From positions 62,001-126,000 of the forward strand of contig NZ_AUHG01000012.1 in assembly GCF_000423065.1 (NCBI RefSeq): 64,000 bases of DNA. Direction: 5' to 3'. This DNA comes from Christiangramia echinicola DSM 19838. GTDB lineage: Bacteria > Bacteroidota > Bacteroidia > Flavobacteriales > Flavobacteriaceae. A model generated the notes under the pieces. It worked only from the letters and a program-made list of their open reading frames with translations. It was not told where the DNA came from and made no database searches. Positions 7,812-15,519 of the stretch are shown here, piece after piece (the stretch's first letter is position 1; each line of letters opens with the position of its first letter). The translations under genes were made by a program, and so were the position numbers.

Positions 7812-10505
7812 TTAAAGCCTTCTGTCTGGAGCTCTTCTTTTGTCGTACTTGATATCACTAAGCACATTCGCTTTAATTCTAATAAGGAAATTCCATGATT
7901 TTCTATTTCCAAATGGCACCCAGCTAAAGCTCATCATCCAGCTATTTAGATCTCTTTGAAATCTAAGCTGCGTGGGGGTAACTCCATTATTTACAATATC
8001 GTAACCAGAACTTACACCAAGTTGCCATTTAGGGGCTAGTTCTACATTTCCATTAAACATAATGGAATGTGCTGAGATCTCGTTCTGTCTGGTTCTATTT
8101 GTGTAATTCATAGAATAGGCCAGCCTTACATCCCAGGGTATTTTGTAATTATACCAGGAGCTTTCATTTTCTTCTTCTCTACCTTCAAAAGGATCTTCAT
8201 CAAAAAGTTCTCCGTCTGGACCAACACCTTTTCCAAAAAGGTCATCTGGTCTACCACCGTTCCTGAATGTTTCATTTTCCAGTTCATCTGTTTCCTCTTC
8301 ATCACCACCTTCAAAATCTTTGCTTGAGAAAGCATAACCAAAATTCACACTACCGTTGGTGAGCCTGAAAAGACTTCCGCCATTTTCAATATTTAACTTG
8401 TCAATTCTACGATTATTATTATCCAGTGCATATACATCAAGATTAGCTCCGAAATTGATATCCAGCTTATTCTTTACGATTGGTATGGAACCTCTAAGGG
8501 CGATAGGTGATAACCTCAGGGAGTCACCAGCGAGGTTATAACTAGTACTTAAGCTAAAGTTATTTAAAAGAGTGATCTTTTTAGGTTCTAAAGCCGTGCT
8601 GTCTCTATCTCTAACCTTTGCTTCGAATGTATTACTAAGGCTAAGCCCAATAGAACTTGAAAAATTTCTTCCTGGTGCTCCATATAAAGTACCGTCAAAC
8701 CTTGAGTAATCTACCAGCTCAATTTGATCTGTAGTGGTAGGATCGTCTCGCTCATATGCATCGTAATACCTGTCAAATCCAGGATTGATATTATAACTAA
8801 CAGACGGTCTCATTACGTGCCTGATTGCCTGGATCTTTTTATCTTTTCCAAAATTCTTAAGACCGTAAACTGTAGTACCTATACTTGCATTAAAATTATA
8901 AGTTCGGTAGGAATCAAAGCCGCTAATGGTATCTATTACCACATCATCTATAACAGGATCATAAGATCTTTCAAAAGTTTTAGACACCCAGGTTTCCTCG
9001 TAACTGGTTCCTGTGCTAACGCTTAAAAATTTGAATATCTTAAAGTTTGTAGATAATGGAATTGAATGCTGTGCTCCAAGCCTGGCGTCTCTAAACATTT
9101 CAGGTTTAAAAAACAATGAATCTACGGTATTCATTTGATTCTCTGCACGTAGACTGTACTGCAGATTCACATTCTGGATCATCCCTTTTTTAGCGCCTCC
9201 TTTTGGTGCGAAAGGATAGATCCTGGACATGCTTAATTGTAATGTTGGTAAGCTTAAATTTATTTGCTGGGTTCTGGTGTTTTGTGAATGCCTTGCTGCT
9301 AAACTCAAGTTAACCTGGGGCTCACCCGGGAATGTTTTACTGTATGAAACCGAGGAACTAAGTGTGTTGTTTAGGTAATTCCCCTGGTTGGCCTGGTTTA
9401 TAGATTCTGCATAATATTCACTACTACCAAGGTTTACCGAAGCAGAGAACCTTGAACTTGGGTTTGCTTTTGCATCCTGACTATGACTCCACTGGATATT
9501 ATAAGAAGAACGTTCGCTAAAATCTGGGAAACCGCGTTCACTATTAAATAGTTTTTCATATCTAACCCTGGCGTTACCTCTGTATTTATATCTATTAGCG
9601 TAATTTGATGAAAATTCGAAGGTATATGAGCCGTTCGTGTAGTAGCTACCTAAAGTAAGTAGATCTACATAATCACTAATTGCAAAATAATAACCTCCAT
9701 TTTGCAGGTTATAACCGTACTGGCTGTCACCAAAAGAAGGAATTATAAACCCGGAAGTTTCTTCATCTGTAAGAGGGAAATATCCGAAAGGCAAGCCTAA
9801 TGGAGTAGGTACATCTGCTATGTACATGTTCACCAGTCCGGAAACGATCTTCTTACCAGGAACAAATTTGATCCTACGGGCATAAAAGAAATATTCGGGA
9901 TCGTCTACATCTTCAGAAGTTGTAAATCTTACATTCTTCATGAAATAAACCGAGTCGTTCTCTCGCTTAGTAACCATACCCTTAACATTGAACTCAGCCT
10001 CCTGGGTTCTGGAATTATAGACCAGGGCCCTTTGAGAGTCAAAATTGAATCTTATTGAATCGGGTTCTACTTTTCTTTGTGCCTGGGTGAAGATTGGAGT
10101 TTGAGAATAGTTTCCTATGGAATCTTCTATACCATAGGCATAAACCTCATTTTTTTCATTATCAATAACGATTAGTCCGGCCTCAATAGTCATATCTCCA
10201 TAAACGATCTGTGCCTCATTGTATAGATACATTTTATTATCTCTGGGACTCAGCCGCATATAATCTTTGGCAGTATAATCTACGATGTCTGTCAGGAACT
10301 GTGGTTTTTTCACAGTGTCGGTTTTGGTGGAATCCTGTTCCTGAAGTTGAGTTAGGATCTCTTCAGAATCTATAGCAGGTGCTATGGAATCCTTTTCTGA
10401 TCTTACAGGAATTGAATTTGTTTCAACCTCCTGAGAATGAAGAACAACTGAAAAGAACAGCGTGAAAACGAAGCAAAAAAGAGTATTGGGGATATTTGTT
10501 TGCAA
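7812..10505 (-). CDS. lptD: LptD-like outer-membrane LPS assembly protein (OstA/LptD family)
   Basis: 897 residues. An N-terminal signal peptide (hydrophobic FCFVFTLFFSVVLHSQ) is followed by a short acidic linker, then an OstA-like beta-jellyroll (IVYGDMTIEAGLIVIDNEKNEVYAYG) and a long beta-barrel region rich in alternating aromatic strands. LptD inserts lipopolysaccharide into the outer leaflet of the outer membrane; the Bacteroidota version is diverged but has this domain order. The only start that keeps the signal peptide intact without a stop is TTG at 10505, and no ATG lies near. The amidase and mlaD genes, also envelope functions, lie divergently upstream, an arrangement typical of this family as far as I know. 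Confidence 0.87.
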   Translation of the reverse strand: MQTNIPNTLFCFVFTLFFSVVLHSQEVETNSIPVRSEKDSIAPAIDSEEILTQLQEQDSTKTDTVKKPQFLTDIVDYTAKDYMRLSPRDNKMYLYNEAQIVYGDMTIEAGLIVIDNEKNEVYAYGIEDSIGNYSQTPIFTQAQRKVEPDSIRFNFDSQRALVYNSRTQEAEFNVKGMVTKRENDSVYFMKNVRFTTSEDVDDPEYFFYARRIKFVPGKKIVSGLVNMYIADVPTPLGLPFGYFPLTDEETSGFIIPSFGDSQYGYNLQNGGYYFAISDYVDLLTLGSYYTNGSYTFEFSSNYANRYKYRGNARVRYEKLFNSERGFPDFSERSSYNIQWSHSQDAKANPSSRFSASVNLGSSEYYAESINQANQGNYLNNTLSSSVSYSKTFPGEPQVNLSLAARHSQNTRTQQINLSLPTLQLSMSRIYPFAPKGGAKKGMIQNVNLQYSLRAENQMNTVDSLFFKPEMFRDARLGAQHSIPLSTNFKIFKFLSVSTGTSYEETWVSKTFERSYDPVIDDVVIDTISGFDSYRTYNFNASIGTTVYGLKNFGKDKKIQAIRHVMRPSVSYNINPGFDRYYDAYERDDPTTTDQIELVDYSRFDGTLYGAPGRNFSSSIGLSLSNTFEAKVRDRDSTALEPKKITLLNNFSLSTSYNLAGDSLRLSPIALRGSIPIVKNKLDINFGANLDVYALDNNNRRIDKLNIENGGSLFRLTNGSVNFGYAFSSKDFEGGDEEETDELENETFRNGGRPDDLFGKGVGPDGELFDEDPFEGREEENESSWYNYKIPWDVRLAYSMNYTNRTRQNEISAHSIMFNGNVELAPKWQLGVSSGYDIVNNGVTPTQLRFQRDLNSWMMSFSWVPFGNRKSWNFLIRIKANVLSDIKYDKRRAPDRRL

Positions 10506-10552
10506 TGCTTTAAGTGCTATTTTTGTACGGATTGGCTTGCTTTTTGCAAATT

Positions 10553-10560
10553 CAAAATTA
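10553..10560 (-). promoter_or_regulatory. -7 box for lptD
   Basis: On the minus strand TAATTTTG matches TAnnTTTG, 47 bases before the TTG start of lptD. No TTG is visible at the -33 spacing. It sits in the divergent region shared with the amidase gene. Confidence 0.4.
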
Positions 10561-10641
10561 CATATATTTTTTCAGCTGAGTTTTGAGTGTGCAGGAAAAA
10601 TACTAATTAAAATATTCAACCTACTTAAGCGTTAGCTTTTT

Positions 10642-11766
10642 ATGAGAACGAACTTACTTAAACTTTTCGTATTCACAATTTTTATATTCAGCCTTTCTAA
10701 TTCAGTAATTTCAGCAGAAATGCCACCAGATAAGGATGAATTTGTCGTAGTCCTGGATGCAGGTCACGGGGGTAAAGATCCTGGAAACATGGGGAATGGA
10801 TTCAAGGAAAAAGACATCGCCTTGAGTATCATTTTGAAAATAGGTAAGGAGCTAGAAAAATATGAAGGGGTAAAGGTGGTTTACACCAGAAAAACTGATG
10901 TATTTGTTGAATTATTCGAAAGAGGTAGAATTGCCAACGAAGCGAATGCCGACCTTTTTGTATCGGTTCATTGTAATTCTCATAACTCCCAGGCCTCTGG
11001 TACTGAAACTTTCGTTCTTGGTTTAAACAGAAATGACACCAATTTTGAAGTGGCGAAAAAAGAGAATTCAGTAATCTACCTGGAGGAAAATTATGAAGTT
11101 ACCTATGAAGGTTATGACCCTAATTCTCCCGAATCATTTATTGGTTTGACCATAATGCAGGAAGAATATCTGGATCAAAGCATATTATTGGCAGATCTGG
11201 TTCAGAAGGAATTCACCAATGATCTTAAGCGAAAGAATAGAGGAGTGAAGCAAATGAGGTTAATTGTTTTACATCAAACATATATGCCAAGTGTATTGGT
11301 AGAAACAGGATTTTTAACCAATAATCAGGAAGGTCCCTATTTAAATAGCAAAAGGGGGCAGGATGATATGGCTCGCGCAATAACCGAAGCAATAGTTCAA
11401 TATAGCAAAACCATTAATTTAAATCTATTAGAAACTATAGCCAAAGATCATCCTGCAGATGAAAGAGTGGTTCCAGTTTCTAACTCTTCTGAGATCTATA
11501 AAGACGTTACATTCAAGGTGCAATTAGCAGCAGGTTCTAAAAAGATAGACACAAAGCCTTATAATTTTAAAGGTTTAAAAAATATTGATAGAACCAAAGA
11601 AGGTGGTTTATATAAGTATTATTACGGTGAAACCTCAGATTATTTAAAAATTCAGCAATTACATCAGGAAGCTATAAAGAAGGGATATCCAACAAGTTAT
11701 ATTGTAGCGTTTAAGAATGACCATAAAATAACGGTTAACGACGCGTTAAAATCTAAGCTTAAATAA
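10642..11766 (+). CDS. N-acetylmuramoyl-L-alanine amidase (Amidase_3), secreted
   Basis: 374 residues. A signal peptide (KLFVFTIFIFSLSNSVISA) is followed by an Amidase_3 domain at about 30-240. Zinc ligands are visible: His in VLDAGHGGKDPG (about residue 41), Glu in GFKEKDIALS, and His in VSVHCNSH, plus the catalytic Glu in LVETGFLTN. These enzymes cut the amide bond between muramic acid and the stem peptide during septum splitting or wall recycling. The C-terminal 100 residues (FKVQLAAGSKKID onward) look like a SPOR-type peptidoglycan-binding domain. mlaD follows 56 bases later. Confidence 0.94.
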   Translation: MRTNLLKLFVFTIFIFSLSNSVISAEMPPDKDEFVVVLDAGHGGKDPGNMGNGFKEKDIALSIILKIGKELEKYEGVKVVYTRKTDVFVELFERGRIANEANADLFVSVHCNSHNSQASGTETFVLGLNRNDTNFEVAKKENSVIYLEENYEVTYEGYDPNSPESFIGLTIMQEEYLDQSILLADLVQKEFTNDLKRKNRGVKQMRLIVLHQTYMPSVLVETGFLTNNQEGPYLNSKRGQDDMARAITEAIVQYSKTINLNLLETIAKDHPADERVVPVSNSSEIYKDVTFKVQLAAGSKKIDTKPYNFKGLKNIDRTKEGGLYKYYYGETSDYLKIQQLHQEAIKKGYPTSYIVAFKNDHKITVNDALKSKLK

Positions 11767-11789
11767 AGCTGCTTTTATATATTTATTTC

Positions 11790-11797
11790 TAAATTTG
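11790..11797 (+). promoter_or_regulatory. -7 box for mlaD and the Fe-S module
   Basis: TAAATTTG matches TAnnTTTG exactly and ends 25 bases before the preferred mlaD start at 11823. No TTG is seen at the -33 distance. Transcription could also continue from the amidase gene. Confidence 0.45.
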
Positions 11798-11822
11798 TGC
11801 GTATCCACTAAAATACTTGCTT

Positions 11823-12776
11823 TTGAAATATTCCAGAGAGGTCAAAACTGCCCTGCTAGCTATTATCGCAATAGTGATTTTAATTTTCGGTTATAGTTTT
11901 CTTAAAGGGGAAAATCTACTGGACAATAGTCGAACCTTTTATGCCGTATATGATGATGTGGAAGGTTTATCCCCATCTTCTGAAGTTACCATCAATGGTC
12001 TTAAGGTAGGACAGATCACAGGAATCAACTTTCTTAATAAAGAAGGGGATCTACTTGTAACGTTTACGGTTAAAAATAATTTTCAATTTTCTAAGAATTC
12101 TGAAGCCAATATATATGGTGGAGGTATCATTGGCGGTAAGTCTCTGGCGATCGTTCCAAAGTATGAAGCCTCAATTGGTATGGCCGAATCTGGTGATACT
12201 CTTAAAGGCTCAAAGGAAGAAGGAATCATGGAGTTAGTGAACGACAGGCTTACACCTCTTCAGAAAAAGCTGGAGAATACTATAGTAAGTGCAGACTCAA
12301 TGCTCACGGCTGTCACTCAGATCCTGGATGATTCTACACGTAACAATATTAGAGGGACATTTAAAAATCTTGATGCAACGGTTTCTTCATTTCAGATAAC
12401 CGCAAATGAATTACAGGGAATTGTGCAGGGTAATTCAGAGAAGCTAGATAGAACTTTCACTAACCTGGATGAAATGTCTGGGAACTTCAATAAATTTTCT
12501 GATACACTTACTCAAATGAATATTAGTAAGATCACCTCAGATCTTGAGAAAGTGATCGCAGATTTTGAAGGTATTTCAAATAAATTAAATAGCAAAGAGG
12601 GGACAGCTGGAAAACTTCTAAATGACGATGCTGTATATAATAACCTGGACAGGGCAACCAGACAACTGGAAGAGCTGCTTCAGGATGTTAAATTAAATCC
12701 TAAGCGTTATGTTCATTTTTCAGTATTTGGTAAAAATCCTGGTCCTTACGACGCTCCGAAAGATTCTTTAAAATAA
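11823..12776 (+). CDS. mlaD: MlaD/MCE-family lipid transport protein
   Basis: About 317 residues. One N-terminal transmembrane anchor (TALLAIIAIVILIFGYSFL) is followed by one MCE domain (FYAVYDDVEGLSPSSEVTING to about residue 120) and a long helical C-terminal part with regularly spaced hydrophobics (ENTIVSADSMLTAV onward). MCE proteins form hexameric rings that ferry phospholipids between the membranes. The start is TTG. Two TTG codons are possible (11817 and 11823); 11823 gives MKYSREVKTALLA, the form I recognise for this family. The Fe-S gene starts 6 bases after the stop, so they are one transcript. Confidence 0.9.
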   Translation: MKYSREVKTALLAIIAIVILIFGYSFLKGENLLDNSRTFYAVYDDVEGLSPSSEVTINGLKVGQITGINFLNKEGDLLVTFTVKNNFQFSKNSEANIYGGGIIGGKSLAIVPKYEASIGMAESGDTLKGSKEEGIMELVNDRLTPLQKKLENTIVSADSMLTAVTQILDDSTRNNIRGTFKNLDATVSSFQITANELQGIVQGNSEKLDRTFTNLDEMSGNFNKFSDTLTQMNISKITSDLEKVIADFEGISNKLNSKEGTAGKLLNDDAVYNNLDRATRQLEELLQDVKLNPKRYVHFSVFGKNPGPYDAPKDSLK

Positions 12777-12782
12777 CCAACC

Positions 12783-14123
12783 ATGCAGATTATTGCGCAA
12801 ATCTTATTTGTAATTGCCCTGGTGGCAGGAATTGGCTTTTTTGCCAGGAACATAAAACGAGTAATTCGAAATGTAAAACTTGGTAAAAAGGTAGATCGCT
12901 CTGATAGACCTGGCGAAAGATTCGCAAAAATGGCAAGAGTGGCTTTGGGCCAAAGTAAAATGGTAAAAAGACCCATTGCCGGTTTGCTACATATTGTGGT
13001 ATATGTTGGTTTTATCATTATTAATATTGAAGTGCTGGAGATCATTATCGACGGAATTTTTGGAACTCACCGAATCTTTTCCTTTTTAGGTGGTTTCTAT
13101 GATGTGCTCATTTTTAGTTTTGAGATCCTGGCATTCCTGGTTTTCGTGGGAGTTGTTCTATTCTGGATTAGAAGAAATACTATAAACATTAAAAGATTTT
13201 TAAGTAGAGAATTAAAAGGCTGGCCAAAGAATGATGCCAATTATATTCTTTATTTTGAAATGATCTTGATGATACTTTTCATTACCATGAATGCTGCAGA
13301 TTATCAGCTTCAGCTGAATGGAGCAGATCATTATGCCTCAGAAGCTGGTATTATGGGTAGCTTTCCAATTAGCCAGTATTTGCTTCCTTTACTGGATGGA
13401 ATGAGTAATGCAACTTTAATAATTATAGAAAGAGCAGCCTGGTGGCTACACATTCTGGGGATCCTTTTCTTCCTTAATTACCTCTATTATTCAAAACATT
13501 TACATATCATTCTCGCATTTCCAAACGTATATCTTTCTAAATTAACCCGAATGGGGAAAATGGATAATCTTGAAGCAGTTCAGAAAGAGGTGCAATTAAT
13601 GATGGATCCTAATGCTGATCCTTTTGCAGCTCCTGCTGAAGGCGAAGATGAAGGTGAGCCGGAGAAGTTTGGTGCTTCAGATATCTTTGACCTAAATCAG
13701 GTTCAGCTTTTAAATTCATATACCTGTACCGAATGTGGTCGCTGTACTTCAGAATGTCCTGCTAACCAGACGGGTAAAAAATTGTCGCCTAGAAAGATCA
13801 TGATGGATACCCGTGATAGGGTAGAAGAAGTAGGTGAGATCATTAATAAGAACGGTAAATTTGAGGATGACGGTAAGCAATTGCTTGACGATTATATTTT
13901 ACGAGAAGAACTTTGGGCTTGTACTACCTGTAACGCTTGTGTAGAAGCTTGCCCTATAGGGATAGATCCGCTTTCTATTATTTTAGATATGAGAAGATAT
14001 CTTGTGATGGAACAAAGCGCAGCTCCGAACGAATTGGCAATTGCAATGACCAATATCGAAAATAACGGAGCACCATGGCCTTACAATCAAATGGATCGTT
14101 TGAACTGGGCTGAAGAAAAATAA
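12783..14123 (+). CDS. Membrane (Fe-S)-binding protein, HdrE/NarI-like domain fused to HdrC-like ferredoxin domain
   Basis: 446 residues. The N-terminal half has about five hydrophobic membrane segments between residues 1 and 250. Histidines in or near them (LLHIVVYVG, WWLHILG) could bind b-type haem, as in NarI/HdrE proteins. The C-terminal half has two 4Fe-4S motifs, CTECGRCTSECP (near 315) and CTTCNACVEACP (near 380). The known layout resembles the heterodisulfide-reductase DE family of quinone-linked electron carriers. It is followed by an HdrB-like CCG protein. I infer a membrane complex exchanging electrons between menaquinone and a soluble partner; the partner is unknown. Confidence 0.88.
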   Translation: MQIIAQILFVIALVAGIGFFARNIKRVIRNVKLGKKVDRSDRPGERFAKMARVALGQSKMVKRPIAGLLHIVVYVGFIIINIEVLEIIIDGIFGTHRIFSFLGGFYDVLIFSFEILAFLVFVGVVLFWIRRNTINIKRFLSRELKGWPKNDANYILYFEMILMILFITMNAADYQLQLNGADHYASEAGIMGSFPISQYLLPLLDGMSNATLIIIERAAWWLHILGILFFLNYLYYSKHLHIILAFPNVYLSKLTRMGKMDNLEAVQKEVQLMMDPNADPFAAPAEGEDEGEPEKFGASDIFDLNQVQLLNSYTCTECGRCTSECPANQTGKKLSPRKIMMDTRDRVEEVGEIINKNGKFEDDGKQLLDDYILREELWACTTCNACVEACPIGIDPLSIILDMRRYLVMEQSAAPNELAIAMTNIENNGAPWPYNQMDRLNWAEEK

Positions 14124-14157
14124 TTTAAAAATAAAAAATTAGATAAAGAACAGCAAT

Positions 14158-14949
14158 ATGGCAGAAGCACTAAAGGTTCCAACAATGGCCGAATATATGG
14201 CAGAAGGTAAAAAACCGGAAGTTTTATTCTGGGTTGGATGTGCGGGAAGTTTTGATGACCGCGCAAAAAAGATCACGAAAGCCTTTGTGAAATTATTACA
14301 CCAGGCAGGAGTAGATTTTGCTGTGCTAGGAACTGAAGAAACCTGTACAGGTGATCCTGCGAAAAGAGCAGGGAACGAATTTCTTTTTCAGATGCAGGCA
14401 GCTACGAATATAGAAGTGCTTAATGGTTATGAAATAAAGAAAGTGGTTACGGCTTGTCCGCACTGTTTTAATACCCTTAAAAATGAATACCCTGCTCTTG
14501 GAGGTGATTATGATGTGATGCATCATACACAGTTCCTTAAAGCGTTACTAAGCGAGGGAAGACTTAAAGTAGAAGGCGGTAAATTTAAAGGGAAGAAGAT
14601 CACTTTTCATGATCCCTGTTATTTAGGTAGAGCAAATGGCGAATACGAAGCTCCAAGAGACCTTTTGAGAAAACTTGAAGTAGAGCTTGTAGAAATGCGT
14701 AAATGCAAAAAGAACGGGCTTTGTTGTGGTGCTGGTGGTGGACAAATGTTTAAAGAACCAGAACCAGGGAATAAAGATGTAAATATAGAAAGAACTGAAC
14801 AGGCTCTGGAAACTCAGCCAGAGATCATTGCTGCCGGATGTCCTTTTTGTAACACCATGATGACAGATGGTGTGAAGAATAAAGAAAAGGAAGACAGCGT
14901 GGCAGTTATGGACGTTGCAGAACTTATTGCCAACGCTGACGATCTATAG
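14158..14949 (+). CDS. Cysteine-rich CCG-domain (Fe-S)-binding protein, HdrB-like
   Basis: 263 residues, soluble. It carries two cysteine-rich CCG domains. The first has WVGCAGSFDDR near 23 and ACPHCFNTLKNEYP near 100. The second has HDPCYLGR near 150, GLCCGAGGGQMF near 188, and GCPFCNTMM near 225. In HdrB and related proteins the CX(n)CCGX(n)CXXC pattern holds unusual Fe-S clusters. It starts 34 bases after the membrane Fe-S gene, so the pair forms one electron-transfer unit. The target substrate is not evident from sequence. Confidence 0.9.
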   Translation: MAEALKVPTMAEYMAEGKKPEVLFWVGCAGSFDDRAKKITKAFVKLLHQAGVDFAVLGTEETCTGDPAKRAGNEFLFQMQAATNIEVLNGYEIKKVVTACPHCFNTLKNEYPALGGDYDVMHHTQFLKALLSEGRLKVEGGKFKGKKITFHDPCYLGRANGEYEAPRDLLRKLEVELVEMRKCKKNGLCCGAGGGQMFKEPEPGNKDVNIERTEQALETQPEIIAAGCPFCNTMMTDGVKNKEKEDSVAVMDVAELIANADDL

Positions 14950-14981
14950 AAAATATCAAAAGTTAAATCCCGGTACTATAT

Positions 14982-15011
14982 TTGACCTGATGGCTAAATA
15001 AATTAGATTTG
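14982..15011 (+). promoter_or_regulatory. Promoter TTG-N19-TAGATTTG for the 15034-19580 operon
   Basis: TTG at 14982-14984, then exactly 19 bases, then TAGATTTG at 15004-15011. This is a full match to the Bacteroidota housekeeping promoter. The ATG of the first gene is 22 bases after the -7 box. A second overlapping -7-like box (TATATTTG, 14977-14984) is also present. Confidence 0.75.
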
Positions 15012-15033
15012 TAACAATTCAATTTTAGCCTAT

Positions 15034-15519
15034 ATGTTAGTACCTTTTGAAAGCCTTGCCGATAGCTCCAGAGTGTGGATTTATCAGGCCAACAGGTCTT
15101 TTACGGAAGAAGAAATTCAGGAGATTTCAAATAAACTGAATATTTTTATTGAGAAATGGACCGCTCACGGTGCAGATCTTAAAGCTTCTTACGAGATTAA
15201 ATATAAACGTTTTATCACTATAGCCCTGGACCAGCAATTAAATGCTGCTTCTGGTTGCTCTATAGATGCCTCTGTTCAATTCATCCAGCAATTGGAGCAG
15301 GAGTATAATGTAGATCTACTAGATAAAATGAATGTTTCTTATAAACAGGGTGAATTCATTGCTTATAAAAGTCTTACCGATTTCAGAAAAATGGCTAAGC
15401 AAAAAGCAGTTTCATCAAATACCATAGTTTTTAATAATCTAGTAAATAATAAAGCCGAATATCTTTCAGACTGGGAAGTACCGGCATCTGAAAGCTGGCA
15501 TAAACGTTTTATGAATTAA
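15034..15519 (+). CDS. Conserved Bacteroidota protein of unknown function (often labelled ABC transporter ATPase)
   Basis: 161 residues, soluble, no signal peptide. It begins MLVPFESLADSSRVWIYQ and contains NAASGCSIDASVQFIQQLEQ. There is no Walker A or ABC signature, so the database label 'ABC transporter ATPase' that I associate with this family is not supported by the sequence. It is the first gene of an operon with the NagZ/beta-lactamase fusion and bshA, and its stop codon overlaps the next start by one base. Function unknown. Confidence 0.85.
   Translation: MLVPFESLADSSRVWIYQANRSFTEEEIQEISNKLNIFIEKWTAHGADLKASYEIKYKRFITIALDQQLNAASGCSIDASVQFIQQLEQEYNVDLLDKMNVSYKQGEFIAYKSLTDFRKMAKQKAVSSNTIVFNNLVNNKAEYLSDWEVPASESWHKRFMN

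Noticed and set aside
7741-7830. Short plus-strand frame beginning ATGAAGAAAGAAAAATG
   Set aside because: Only 26 codons, runs into the lptD 3' end, no recognisable product.
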